Below are positions 22,556 to 32,979 of a stretch of DNA of 64,000 nt, in pieces. Each line of letters begins with the position of its first letter. The stretch's first letter is position 1. A model generated the notes under the pieces. The model had not been told where the DNA came from, made no database searches, and was given only the letters and a program-made list of their open reading frames with translations. This DNA is from Adiantum capillus-veneris (taxonomy: Eukaryota > Streptophyta > Polypodiopsida > Polypodiales > Pteridaceae), in NCBI GenBank assembly GCA_014529385.2, contig CM043948.1, forward strand, positions 25,356,451-25,420,450, in the 5' to 3' direction. Position numbers and translations under genes: made by a program.

Positions 22556-22935
22556 CAGGGAGGTTCTTATCTCAATTCGGGCCTGCTCAGAGACTGTTCC
22601 ATCCCTTTTTTTCGAGTTACAGGGTGAGGGACGCTTAGCTCACACCTCTCGAGCCAGTAGTACCCAGGTGGATGGGAGCCTTCACATGACTGGAGGTTCT
22701 CATCTCAGTCCCGGCCTGCTCAGAGACTGTTTCATCCCTTTTTTTCGAGCTACAGGGCATGAGAGGGGTACAGAGCATGTGCCAGGACATCTCAGAGGCA
22801 GTTCCAGCTTAGTGGCTTACACCTCTCGAGCCAGTAGCACCCCGGTGGATGGGAGCCTTCACACGATTGGAGGTTCTCATCTCAGTTCGGGCCTGCTTAG
22901 AGACTGCTCCATGCCTTTTTTTCGAGTTACAAGGT
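22556..22935 (+). repeat. Imperfect triplication in the LINE
   Basis: A segment containing GGAGGTTCTCATCTCAGT, CCTGCTCAGAGACTG and TTTTTTCGAG occurs three times (from about 22559, 22692 and 22870). The last two copies also share an upstream part, CACCTCTCGAGCCAGTAG. Spacings of about 131 and 180 bp indicate unequal units. Confidence 0.75.
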
Positions 22936-22959
22936 GAGGGACGCTTATAGCGAGTTGCA

Positions 22960-24055
22960 GTAGAGGCCCCGCAGGTGGCAGAGTGTTGTTTTCAGAGGAT
23001 CCGAGTGGTGGGCATCTGTGGAAGGACTTGTGTCATCGATCCTGACCCAGCAGCTCTTGAGACTGGACACTGGAGACTGTGGGCTTGGGAGTGCTGTCCA
23101 CCGGCACGAGTACAGTGGGATCCTAGAGAGTGGCTTTGGAGGGACCCTTTCTCTTCTGCAGACCACCCAGGTGTCCCGTTCTTTCAATACACTGTTCGAC
23201 TGGGACGTCACATACTAGCAGCACAGAGAGAGGCTCGCCCTGTTGCAACACCTCATTGGCAGAAGGAGGGTCTCACAGCTGAGTTCTTGGCAGCCTTTTG
23301 GGAGAGGTTGTTGGACTCCAGACAGCCGAGGCGAGTCACCTTGTTTCAGTGGCTAGTCGCACATAGAGCTACAGCAGCTGGGAGTTGGTTAGTGCATAGT
23401 GGTCTCTCGGCCGCATGTGCAGCTTGTGACCATCTTGTGGAGAGTCAGCGTCATTGTCTTTGGGACTGTCCTTTGGCACAGCAGGTGTGGCTTCGTGTTC
23501 TTCGGTTGATGCCTGCTCTCTCCACGGCTCGACAGTACACTTGGGGAGCAGCGGCTTGGTCCACCCTCACGGGCCTAGCACTTCAGTTTGAGCTATCTTC
23601 CACCAGTAGGATGATAGTGATGCAGGGGGGGCGACCTACACTCCAGCCTGCCACCACAGAGCTTACTCCACAGGAGTGTTGCAGTGAGAGAGGAGTGTTG
23701 GGAGCTCATTAGTGGCCTGACACTCTGGTTCATCTGGCGGGCCCATTGCTTCCGCATCTTTGAGGCTCGCCCTGTGCCACCAGCAGAGACTGTTCGTGAT
23801 CTTTGGCTAGAGCTGATCCACACTCTCAGAGGACAGTTCGAGAGACTACAGGGCAGCTCCGACCGCATGCAGGAGCGCAAAGAGGCTTTCCTTCGACTCT
23901 GGCGTCCTGGGCCTTTCTACAACATGGTCCAAGGTGTACTCGATGGCACTACCGACCACTTGTGTGGCTTTTCCCTCCTCCCATCTCTTGATTTGGCCTC
24001 ACTGTACAAATGCTGTTTATTCATTGGGAGAGTCTCCCCATCATGGTTGTTGTAG
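22960..24055 (+). pseudogene. LINE ORF2 C-terminus with zf-RVT
   Basis: The frame 22975-23712 shows VTLFQWLVAHRATAAGSW, then CAACDHLVESQRHCLWDC, the zinc-binding C-x2-C...H-x4-C region following LINE reverse transcriptases. The next frame (23684-24055) continues with GLTLWFIWRAHCFRIFE, the usual LINE tail, so one frameshift lies near 23690. No RT domain is present upstream. Confidence 0.85.
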
Positions 24056-24169
24056 CTCTCTCTTGAAGAGGTGGTTGTAGCCCTATGGGTAGTTTCATTA
24101 ACTAATAGAAGGATCTTTTTCTTGGGAAAAAAAAAGAGTGCAAAAGAGAGGAGAGAGGATGGGAGGGAG

Positions 24170-25345
24170 GAGGAATATATTTAAGGCCTAAACCAAGAAG
24201 CTTCTTTTCATGATGAGAGAGAGTACGATTAGAGAAGTTGTGGCAAGCTAAGTTAGTGACTTTGTTTTCTAACTCATAAATCGTTTGATTTCCGATAATA
24301 ATCACCTTAAAAAGAGATGGGTTAGTAAGAGGGAGCCAATATTTGTATCTTCTTTTAGCAACACCATAAGGGGAAGGAGAAGGAGATGAGCGGGGTGTAG
24401 TGGGTAAGTAGGTTGGTGAAGAGGGAGGAGGGGTCCAAAGAAAAGGAAAAAGGGGGGGTTTTGAAAAGAGCAAATGGACCCATGAAGTAGGGTGCTCAAC
24501 AACTACTTCCTCCTCCATTGTAGGTTTTTTGAAAACAGGAAGGTTGGATGGAGGATGGGGAGAATTAGGGAGAAGAGGCAAAAGGGTGGAGAAGGGTGGC
24601 TGGAACTAGTAGGGTATTAAGGGGATAATTGGGAGTTTTGAGCAAATGCGGAATGGGTGGGGGTAAAAGGCCTAAAGAGGAGGGGTTTTTTTTTAAGCAA
24701 GGTGGTGGAGGGAAAGGGGGAGAGAGAGGAAGAAGTATTATTAGGTTTTTTGAATGGTTGGCGGGGGTATTTTCCAAAGGGGGCTTTATGTTTAGCAAGG
24801 GAAGATGAAGGTTGTGAGGGAGTGAATTTATTACAAGCAAAAGGTTTTTTAGAGGAAGGGGGTTTACAAAAGTTCAAAGGTGTCTTTTGGGAGAGGAGTT
24901 TGCTCATTTGAGTGGTAACTTCATGTTGAACGAGCTCACTAACGGTGTCTTCTTTAGGTAAAGCCATTGCTTCAGCAAAGAGGGTCTCCTGGGTTCTTTT
25001 TCTTGCGTTGTGAGCCGCTGATTCAATAGAACTAGCCAAATGCGCTTGTAGGATGGAGTTTTGAATAAAAGAGTCTAACTCTAGAAGAGAAGAATGTTTC
25101 CACTCCACTAGTTGATTAGCCCAAGTTTCGGGTTGAACTCTAGGGAAGGATATGGGTGAGAGTTTTTTAACAAGATCCTCCAAGCGTTCTTCTACTACCT
25201 CATGGAAGAAATCAAAAAACTTTTCGAGATTTTCTACTAAGAGGGTTTGGGCTTGTATATAAACGTCGAAACAATCAAGTTGGTATTGTATGTGAAGGCT
25301 AACCAACTTGGCATTGAGAAGAGCTTGGGTAGTGGTTTCATGCAA
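24170..25345 (-). pseudogene. Retroelement leader ORF, possibly Penelope-like
   Basis: A 242-codon minus-strand frame (25345-24617) of helical, charged sequence with a proline/serine-rich tail passes by frameshift into 24581-24102. There it ends with ELENKVTNLACHNFSNRTLS followed by HHEKKLLGLGLKYIPPP. Blocks of the form N-L-S-x-x-T-L-S...L-L-x-x-G-L-x-(Y/F)-x-P-x-P precede the RT in Penelope-like and some other retroelements; I am recalling this, not checking it. The expected RT would lie further left, where the LINE 3' end now sits, so it is missing. The protein could alternatively be a Gag-like ORF1. Confidence 0.45.
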
Positions 25346-25524
25346 AGGCTATCGGGAGCTTTATTATTAGCACGGAGGTTTTGGAAGTGAACTAGAATCC
25401 TAAACTGCTAGATGTGAACTAAGCAACTAGTTGGAACTGTGTAGGATATGAGTAGGGGGGTGAAAGTAGTGACTGAGGGCTAATACAACACAATGTGGGT
25501 GTGTGTGGGGATATAATGGGTAAG
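25346..25524. other. Left flank and target site of gypsy 1
   Basis: No gene. Ends in GTAAG (25520-25524), which is repeated at 37319-37323. Confidence 0.7.
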
Positions 25525-26125
25525 TGTCACAAAGTGATGACATGGCTACCGACAGCAGAAACCCTAATTTCTGCCAGAAACCCTAATTTACAAAAATCCT
25601 AATTTCTGGAAACCCTAACCCTAACTGCTGGCTGAAACCCTAATGTGGTTGGAAACCCTAACATAGGCGGCTTAAATGCCACGTTGCAGCAGTACAGTAT
25701 TTCGGCGGAAATTGCGGAGCTGAAAAGCAGCCCTATGGGCGACGCAATTTGCGAGAAGAGAGAGAGAGAAATTGACTGCTTTATTTTACTCTCTTGAGAG
25801 AGGGAAATTTTGCTTTTATTTTTGAAAGCTTTTGGGGCTCTGCTTTTGGGCATCCCTTATAAATAAATATGCGGATCAGGGCTCACTCTGCAGAGCATCT
25901 AGACGTAGAGTCTGAGAGTGAAACCCTAACTGCTCTCTTGTACTTTGATCATTGATTAATACATAAAGAAATACCGAAAGGGGCGCCAATCTTTGGGGCC
26001 AATATCTCTAGGCACGGAACTTCGCTGGGCCAGTGCAAATCTATTGTGATCTGTGAATTGTTTTGAAGTGGTTATTTGATGCTGTTGTGATTGATTCTCG
26101 ACTTGGAGTGTCCGAGTCTGTTACA
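25525..26125 (+). repeat. 5' LTR of gypsy 1 with telo-box-like array
   Basis: 601 bp. Between about 25558 and 25665 it holds at least six (A)AACCCTAA-type boxes, including AACCCTAACCCTAACT. The 3' LTR has an expanded version of the same array. Confidence 0.95.
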
Positions 26126-26126
26126 G

Positions 26127-26138
26127 TGGTATCAGAGC
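26127..26138 (+). other. Primer-binding site of gypsy 1
   Basis: TGGTATCAGAGC, one base after the LTR. It is the initiator-Met tRNA complement. Confidence 0.95.
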
Positions 26139-26198
26139 ACGGCCGATTTCTCTTCTACCGGAAATCCGATCCCCAATTTTTTTTCTCCCGCAGCACCT

Positions 26199-26965
26199 AT
26201 GGCTTCACGCAAGGATCAGTCGACTCCCTCTGCATCTGGAGATGCGGACAGGGATCACAACGAAAATTCCGGCAAAGAGTATGGCCCGCCTCGGCCTACT
26301 CAGGCAGAGCGACGAGAGATGGAGCGTCGTCAATTGATCGGCGATGCAACAAAGATGATACTCAATTTTGCGAAGGATCCAAAATTTGCAAAATCTATGA
26401 GCGAGACTTCTTTTGAGGAAGTGCACGAGCAGCGACAGAAAACCACTACAACACTCCCGAAACCTGCTCTCAAGAAACCTTCTGTTCACAAGAAATATTC
26501 AGAGAAGGAATTAGAAGAGGTTCAGCTTTTTGACGCACAAAAGAAAACCAAAAAGCACGGCAAAAGCAGAAAAAGGGCACTGACTTCCCGGGTTATTTGG
26601 GTCGTCGGTCGACATTTGACAAAGCAAAGAAACAGAAGAAGCGTGTTTACTTTGAAGGAGCACCCAGTTCTTCCTCTTCTTCTTCTTCTTCTTCTTCTTC
26701 TTTTGACAGTTCTTCTAGCTCTTCAAATTCGAGCGAAGAAGACAGAAAAGGCAAAAAGCGAAGCAAGAAACAACGCTTCGGAAAGGGCAAGAAAAAGGCA
26801 AAGAAGTCTAAATCTCGCCCAGTGAGTGACAGTTCTACAAAGGACTCGTCTACAGACAGTTTAGACTCCGATGACGTAAACTTTTATGCGAACAAGAAGA
26901 ATTTTCATAAAGCCAACCAGTATGACTTACTGGAAGATAAAGTAAGAAAGTCCGAGAGTTTAAGG
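26199..26965 (+). pseudogene. gag: gypsy 1 gag, first half
   Basis: Starts MASRKDQSTPSASGDADRDH in one frame and shifts frame near 26590. It then carries a poly-Ser stretch coded by TCT/TTC repeats (26666-26730) and a Lys-rich basic segment. Copia 2 has inserted after codon LEDKVRKSESLR at 26965. The low-complexity Ser/Lys linker is atypical for core Gag and probably forms a disordered spacer. Confidence 0.8.
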
Positions 26966-27193
26966 TGTTACCATATACATGTGGTAGTGATGTGTGTGAA
27001 CACACTAGGACCGCCGGGGCATTTTTTCCCTCTTTAGGAGGTTTTTTTCCCCGTGCATTGTATATACGCCCATCACTCTAGGGCTATCCATCTTTTCCAT
27101 TGCACACTAAGTAACACACTCTCTATTGTATCCCTCAAGCTTCCTTTGCCTTCTCCAAGCTGTGTGCGTTTCTCTGCAACCCTAATTCCAACG
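26966..27193 (+). repeat. 5' LTR of copia 2
   Basis: 228 bp. The last base is G where the 3' LTR has the canonical A, so the terminal CA is mutated to CG. Confidence 0.95.
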
Positions 27194-27195
27194 AT

Positions 27196-27207
27196 TGGTA
27201 TCAGAGC
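27196..27207 (+). other. Primer-binding site of copia 2
   Basis: TGGTATCAGAGC is present two to three bases after the LTR end. Confidence 0.93.
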
Positions 27208-27555
27208 AGGTTGCGTCCTTCCGGGCTTAGTCGCCAGCTGCTCCAGCACACGCCTGCTCACTTTCTCCGATTTCAGAGAGCTTTGGCAAGTGTTCGCAGG
27301 TCGACAAATACTTTGAGAAAGCTCGTAGAGCTTGGTACGCTCAAATTTTTGATTTGGACTCATTTCGGCCTCCGTTTCCACTACAGGCAGTACTGCACAA
27401 GCTATTTCGTCATTTTGTGTAGAATTTCTGTCAGTGCCGTTTTCTGCATAACAGGTGCCTTATAGTCTTCTACGGTTTGTGCTATATAGCACGTGTTGTT
27501 CCCGCTCCGTTTCTCCTATTTTCAGACAGTTTTCACATCAGGTGCAGCATTTACC

Positions 27556-28515
27556 ATGGCTGACAACAACAACACAGATGTGTTCAAAATGTTTGCTGCT
27601 GAGGACAGGTTAGATGGGGACAACTACCCTATGTGGGCTTATATGATGCAACATGTTCTTGTGTCAAAGGGCGTCTGGAACATTGTGCAGGGCATTGATG
27701 TAGGTCCTGGTTCTGAAGATGTAGGCGATGTTGAGGATGTTGCAGGTCCTGCTGCAACGATTGCTTCTGTTAGAGTTGTTTTGCCTACGGCAGAACAAGC
27801 TCGTTGGGATGTTAAGGATGCGCAGGCTCATGCATTAATTGCGTTGTCTGTGAAGCGCACCATTGTTCCTCACATCCGTTCAGCAAAATCTGCAAAACAG
27901 GCTTGGGATATTTTGGCTGGTCTTTATGCAAGTCGCAATGAGGCTAAAATTGCTTTGCTGCGTAAAGAGTTGGAGTCGAAGATTATGCATGAGGAAGATG
28001 ATATGGACACTTTCCTTGCTAGTGTCAAGGATATCAATGAGCAACTTATTTCTGCAAGAGAAGTCATTTCAGATAGTTCCCTTGTGCAGACTGTTCTTGA
28101 TGCCTTACCAAATTCTTACCAGACTTTTGCTAGTACTTGGAGACTTATGACCCAAGGAAATCTAGAAGTTGTCAAGTTTGATGCATTATGCACATTGTTG
28201 TTGCAAGAGTCACTTTCCAGAAAAAACAGGACTAGGCAGCGTGCAGTTGAACAGGCTTTTATTGCTTCTCAAAGAAAGGGTGGTAACAGTAATGCAGCCA
28301 CTTCTTATGGTTCTGCTGCGAGTGGCAAAAATTCTGTTCCTAATGCTTTTGCTGACATCAATTCGTCTGGAAATTCTGGTGACAAGGGCAAAAAGAAGAT
28401 GCGTTGCCATTATTGTAAAGCTAATGTAAAGCCAAAGAGGATAAGAAGAAAGAGGGTGGTTCCACTGCAAATGCTGGTTCCACTACAAATGCAGCCATTG
28501 TTGAGTCTTCTGTGA
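27556..28515 (+). pseudogene. gag: copia 2 gag, nearly intact
   Basis: Starts MADNNNTDVFKMFAAEDRLD at 27556, chosen over the upstream in-frame ATG at 27493 because copia Gag begins at this motif and the earlier stretch is leader. It reads DGDNYPMWAYMMQHVLVSKG and the UBN2-like region to about codon 290 without a stop. The zinc knuckle is only half present (CHYCKAN, then no H or second C), and the frame changes near 28436 into the protease frame. The knuckle loss looks like a small deletion. Confidence 0.88.
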
Positions 28516-31500
28516 AAGGAGACTGTAATGCTGATGTTGATGCAGAATGGGCTTTTAGCGCAGAGTGCACTTACAATCCTGCTGTCCATGATGCATGCTT
28601 GTCAGTTGCTGCAGATTCACATGTGTGGTATTTCGACAGTGGTGCTACAAAGCACATTACCTCACATCATGAATTGTTTACCTCCCTCGAGTCTGTCCCT
28701 CATGGGAATTCAGTCACTTGTGCCAACAACGCCTCTTATCCAGTTCAGGGAGTTGGAAAGATTGTGCTCACTGCTACTAATGGCAACTCCTTCACACTTG
28801 TTGATGCACTTTATGTACCTGGGATCAAGAGGAATCTCTTGTCTGTATCCGCACTTGCTAGACTTGGACTTGTAGTCAAATTTGTGGATGATAGATGTAC
28901 AGTTCATGATCTCAGTTTTGGTGATGAAATTGTTGCATCTGGGCATTTGTGCCGTGGGCTGTATAAGCTCACCTTGTATGACAAGTGTGGACAAAATTTT
29001 GGAAATGCTGTTGCAGATTCAAGGGCTATTTCAGATGCAAAACTTTGGCATGCACGTTTTGGTCATCTGAATTTTGCCAGTTTGTTGCGTTTGCAAAAAT
29101 CTGATATGGTTGCTTCTTTGCCGCCTCTTGAAGCACCTGTCAAATATAATTGTGAAGGCTGTATTCTGGGTAAAATGCAGCGTTCTAAGTTTCCAAAGGA
29201 TGGTTCAGTTAGGGCCACATGCAGGTTGCAGCTTGTGCATAGTGATGTTTGTGGACCCATGCAAACTCCGTCCTTGGGCAATTACCTGTACTTCGTGACT
29301 TTCATTCATGATTACTCCAGGCATGCGTGGGTATTTCCGCTTAAAGCGAAGTCCGAAGTTTTTATGTGCTTCAAACAATTTCTGGCTATGGCTGAAAATG
29401 TCTTGAAATGTACTATGGGCACCCTCCGTTCCGATCGAGGGGGGGAGTATATGTCTCATGAATTTAATGCATTTCTGGCTAGTCGTGGGATAAAACACCA
29501 ATGTACAGTGCCTTATACACCTTAGCAAAATGGTGTTGCTGAGAGAAAAAACAGGTCACTGAGGGAAATGGCACGGTGTATGGTCAAAAGTCAAGCTTTG
29601 CCGCATTATTTTTGGCTTGAGGCCATCATGTGTGCCACTTATGTACTTAACAGGTGTCCTACGAAAGCTTCGTAGTCTATTACTCCATATGAAGCATGGC
29701 ATGATAGAAAACCTTCTATTGAGCACATGCGTGTTTTTGGCTGTTTGGCATATGCTTTGGTGCCACAAGTGCAACGCAGAAAATTGGATGATAAGGCTGT
29801 CAAATGTATTTTTGTTGGTTATAGTGCTGAAAGCAAAGGTTACAGGTTGTATCATCCGCAAACAAAACGTATTCTGGTTTCACGGGATGTAGTGCTTGTG
29901 GAAGATTCTGTTCAGCCCTTGCTGTCATGTACTAGAGACAGTGATGTAAGCTCACAGGACATTTATGACACTTTGTTGCCTCTTTTCAGTGGTGGAAATA
30001 CGAATGTAAGTTCCAATGAGGCAAATGTACAGCCTATGGGGGTTTCTGAAAATGTTTTAGATTAGCCTATTATACTGATGCAGATGTACATGATGTACTT
30101 GATGAGTAAAGGGCTGAAAATGAGCAGGCTAGAGGTATGCCAAAATGGCTGGTGCACACTTTGCGAGACAATAAATTGGATGCACCTTTGTCTAGTCGTA
30201 CTCGTTCAGGCTCTCGCCATGCATCTTATGCATCAGATTGTTATGCTTTGGCTGTGTCTAGCTTACATGATGTTGAGGAGCCTCTGTCTTTTGATGAAGC
30301 ACAGAATTTAGAAAATTGGATGGCTGCCATGCAATCAGAATATGATGCACTCATAGAAAATGACACATGGACTTTATGTGATTTGCCTCCTGGCAAAAAG
30401 GCCATTGATACGAAGTGGGTTTACAAGTTGAAACACAAGCCGGATGGTGAGATTGATCGCCATAAGGCTTGACTTGTTGCAAAGAGTTATGCACAGCAAA
30501 AAGGCATAGATTATGAAGAGACTTTTGCTCCCACTTGTCGTATGACTACTGTGCGTTTTCTACGTGCATTGGCAGCTCATTTTGGTTGGGATGTACATCA
30601 ATCAGACATTGTTACTGCTTTCATGAATGGTGACATATTTGAGGAAGTTTATGTAACGCAGCCTCGCGGTTTTGTCATAAAAGGACAAGAAGACAAAGTG
30701 TGCAAATGTAACAAGGCATTGAATGGGTTGAAGCAATCTCCTCGTGCTTGGTATGAGAAAGCTGACACTCATTTGGTCAAACAAGGCTTTCGTAACAGTC
30801 CAACAGAAAGCACATTGTATGTAAAGCGTGAGGGTGATGTACTTCTCATTGTGGTTCTTTATGTTGATGATTTGCTGATCACTGGACCAAATGAGAGACA
30901 TATTGCTGAATTTAAAGCTGATTTGAATGCTACTTTCCAGATGAAAGATTTGGGGCTGTTGCATCATTACTTGGGTATACAGTTTAAGCAGTGTGATGGT
31001 GGTATTGCCTTATGTCAGAAAAGTTACATAGAGACATTGCTATGTAAGTTTGGACTTGAGGATTGCAAACCTATTGCCACTCCCATGGAAACAGGTTTGA
31101 AGTTGAGTCTACATGATGCTGGCGATCCTGCTGATGTCACTCTTTATCAAACTGCTGTTGGCTGCCTCATTTATGTATGCAACATGAGGCTGGATATTCA
31201 GTTTGCAGTCTCACAGGTCAGCAGATTTATGCATAGCCAAGGGTCTAAGCACTGGCAGGCTGTCAAGAGGATTTTCCGCTACCTTAGTGGCACTTTACAT
31301 CTTGGCTTGTTTTATCCCAAGGGGGGATCATTGCCGCCAGACTTACATGCTTTTTCGGACTCAGATTAGGCTGGTTGTTTTGACACGAGAGTGTCCACAA
31401 GTGGTTTTTGTTTCATGCTTGGCACTTCATGTATATCATGGTTGAGCAAGAAGCAACCTACTGTGGCGACTTCGAGTTGTGAGGCTGAGTATAGGGCAAT

Positions 31501-31816
31501 CTTCACAGCTACGTTTGAGTGTGTATGGCTCAGACGCCTTATGGCTGATTTGGGTGTTGGACAGGACACTGCCAACACTATCTACACTGACAGTCACAGC
31601 GCATTGGCAGTTGCGAGGAACCCAGTTGTTCATGCTCGCACAAAGCACATTGAGGTGCATTACCACTATGTCAGGGAGAGGCTCTCAGCAGGAGAGATCA
31701 TCTTGGCTTATGTGCCAACACAGGACAACCTTGCAGATCTTTTCAAAAAGGCATTGTCTCGTGAGAAGCTTGAAGCTTTCTGCAAAGCTTTGGGCTTACT
31801 CTCCTTTGTGGACTGA
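28437..31816 (+). pseudogene. pol: copia 2 pol (protease, integrase, RT, RNase H)
   Basis: Protease VWYFDSGATKHITS. Integrase KLWHARFGHLNF, CEGCILGK, LVHSDVCGPM and LRSDRGGEYMS with catalytic residues kept. A TAG at 29523 falls where the first Gln of the YTPQQNGVAER box belongs, and another TAG lies at 29673. A frameshift near 30070 is followed by RT (KKAIDTKWVYKLKHKPDGE; TGA at 30470 in place of Arg; SDIVTAFMNGD; catalytic YVDDLLI). RNase H has TAG at 31367 where SDSDWAG is expected, then SSCEAEYRA and HARTKHIEVHYHYV. It ends at TGA 31814-31816. Each stop is one transition from the conserved codon. Confidence 0.94.
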
Positions 31817-31880
31817 TCATGTCCTTAGGGCATGGCACTTCCCTTTACTCATGTGCCAGCTCTCGTTCACCGCATCACTC

Positions 31881-31891
31881 GAGGGGGGATT
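31881..31891 (+). other. Polypurine tract of copia 2
   Basis: GAGGGGGGATT directly before the 3' LTR. Confidence 0.88.
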
Positions 31892-32119
31892 TGTTACCAT
31901 ATACATGTGGTAGTGATGTGTGTGAACACACTAGGACCGCCGGGGCATTTTTTCCCTCTTTAGGAGGTTTTTCCCCCCGTGCATTGTATATACGCCCATC
32001 ACTCTAGGGCTATCCATCTTTTCCATTGCACACTAAGTAACACACTCTCTATTGTGTACCTTGAGCTTCCTTCGTCTTCTCCAATCTGTGTGCGTTTCTC
32101 TGCAACCCTAATTCCAACA
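31892..32119 (+). repeat. 3' LTR of copia 2
   Basis: 228 bp, ends CCAACA, followed by the TAAGG duplication. Confidence 0.96.
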
Positions 32120-32850
32120 TAAGGAAGGTGGACAGTCGATCAAATTTGATACTTTTTCAGGATACTCAGATGCTTCGAAGGCTTTGTCTTTTATACAGCA
32201 GTTTGACATCGCTTTCGCAGGAGGACGCTACTCAAAGCACTCCAAGATTCGGAGAGCTTCCTCTTACTTTAAGGGGAATGCTCGAACTTGGTGGTCCACG
32301 CTTCTTTTAAACAAGACTGCGCCAGTTAAATGGCTGAAATTTAAGAAACTTTTTATTTCTTCTTGGTTGACACAAGAGTATGAACGTGATATACGAGCTG
32401 CTTGGAACCATCTTCGGATGACCAAGAGAGATACAATAAATGCTTACTGCGAAAGATTCTAGAGCTCTTTTCTACCCGCCTCTTCATTCAAGAAGATCTC
32501 GTTCAGAGAACAGATTGAGCGGTTCACCTTGGGTCTACCTACAGAGATCCGAGATCACTGCTTGGAGCAGAAGTCAGCTTCTATTCAGGAGTTGATAGTC
32601 ATGCGAAAAGGGGCTTTGCCATCCACTCTGGCAATCTGACCTACCCCACAGATGAGGCCATGACACAACGAGCCGAACAGATTTCTGGGAATGAAAGTAG
32701 AAAGAAAAAGAGCAACCCAAAGAAAAAGGATGCACGACCCAAGCTTACTCCTGAGTAGAGAGCTCGCTTCATCAGAGAGGGGAAGTGCTTTGGATGTGGG
32801 GAACATGGACATATCTTCGCGAAGTGCCCTAAAAAGGCACAGAAAGAACA
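32120..32850 (+). pseudogene. gag: gypsy 1 gag, second half and zinc knuckle
   Basis: After the copia the Gag resumes as KEGGQSIKFDTFSGYSDASK, FIQQFDIAFAGG, YFKGNARTWWSTLL and KKLFISSWLTQEYERDIR, the Ty3/gypsy retrotrans_gag domain. A TAG lies at 32460 and further stops follow near 32640. A perfect CCHC knuckle (CFGCGEHGHIFAKC) is at 32786-32827. The frame across the copia insertion differs by one base, so a second lesion exists near the junction. Confidence 0.88.
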
Positions 32851-32979
32851 GAATGATAAGGACTACAACAGGCCTGAGAGTTCGAGAGCAGCTGAGAAAC
32901 GTGGCAGAAAAGGCAGATGGAAAAGCAGAACCGGTACCACATTGCGTGGGAACTGAACCGAATCAAATGAATGAAACTA

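Larger units (their letters stand above)
22479..24135 (+). mobile_element. LINE, 5'-truncated 3' part
   Basis: Carries the C-terminal, post-RT part of a plant LINE ORF2, a short 3' UTR and a nine-A run at 24127-24135. Truncation at the 5' side is typical of target-primed reverse transcription. It abuts the gypsy tail on the left and interrupts or adjoins the minus-strand ORF on the right. No clear target duplication was found. Confidence 0.75.
26966..32119 (+). mobile_element. Ty1/copia retrotransposon 2, nested in gypsy 1 gag
   Basis: LTRs of 228 bp each (26966-27193 and 31892-32119) begin TGTTACCATATAC and end CCAAC(A/G). Target duplication TAAGG is at 26961-26965 and 32120-32124. Primer site, gag, pol and polypurine tract are all present. 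About 10 of 228 LTR positions differ (roughly 4%). It is younger than gypsy 1 by nesting. Stops in pol make it inactive. Confidence 0.97.

Noticed and set aside
26666-26730. Poly-Ser ORF as a separate gene
   Set aside because: It is a trinucleotide-repeat-coded linker inside gypsy 1 Gag, in the frame that continues to the copia insertion site.
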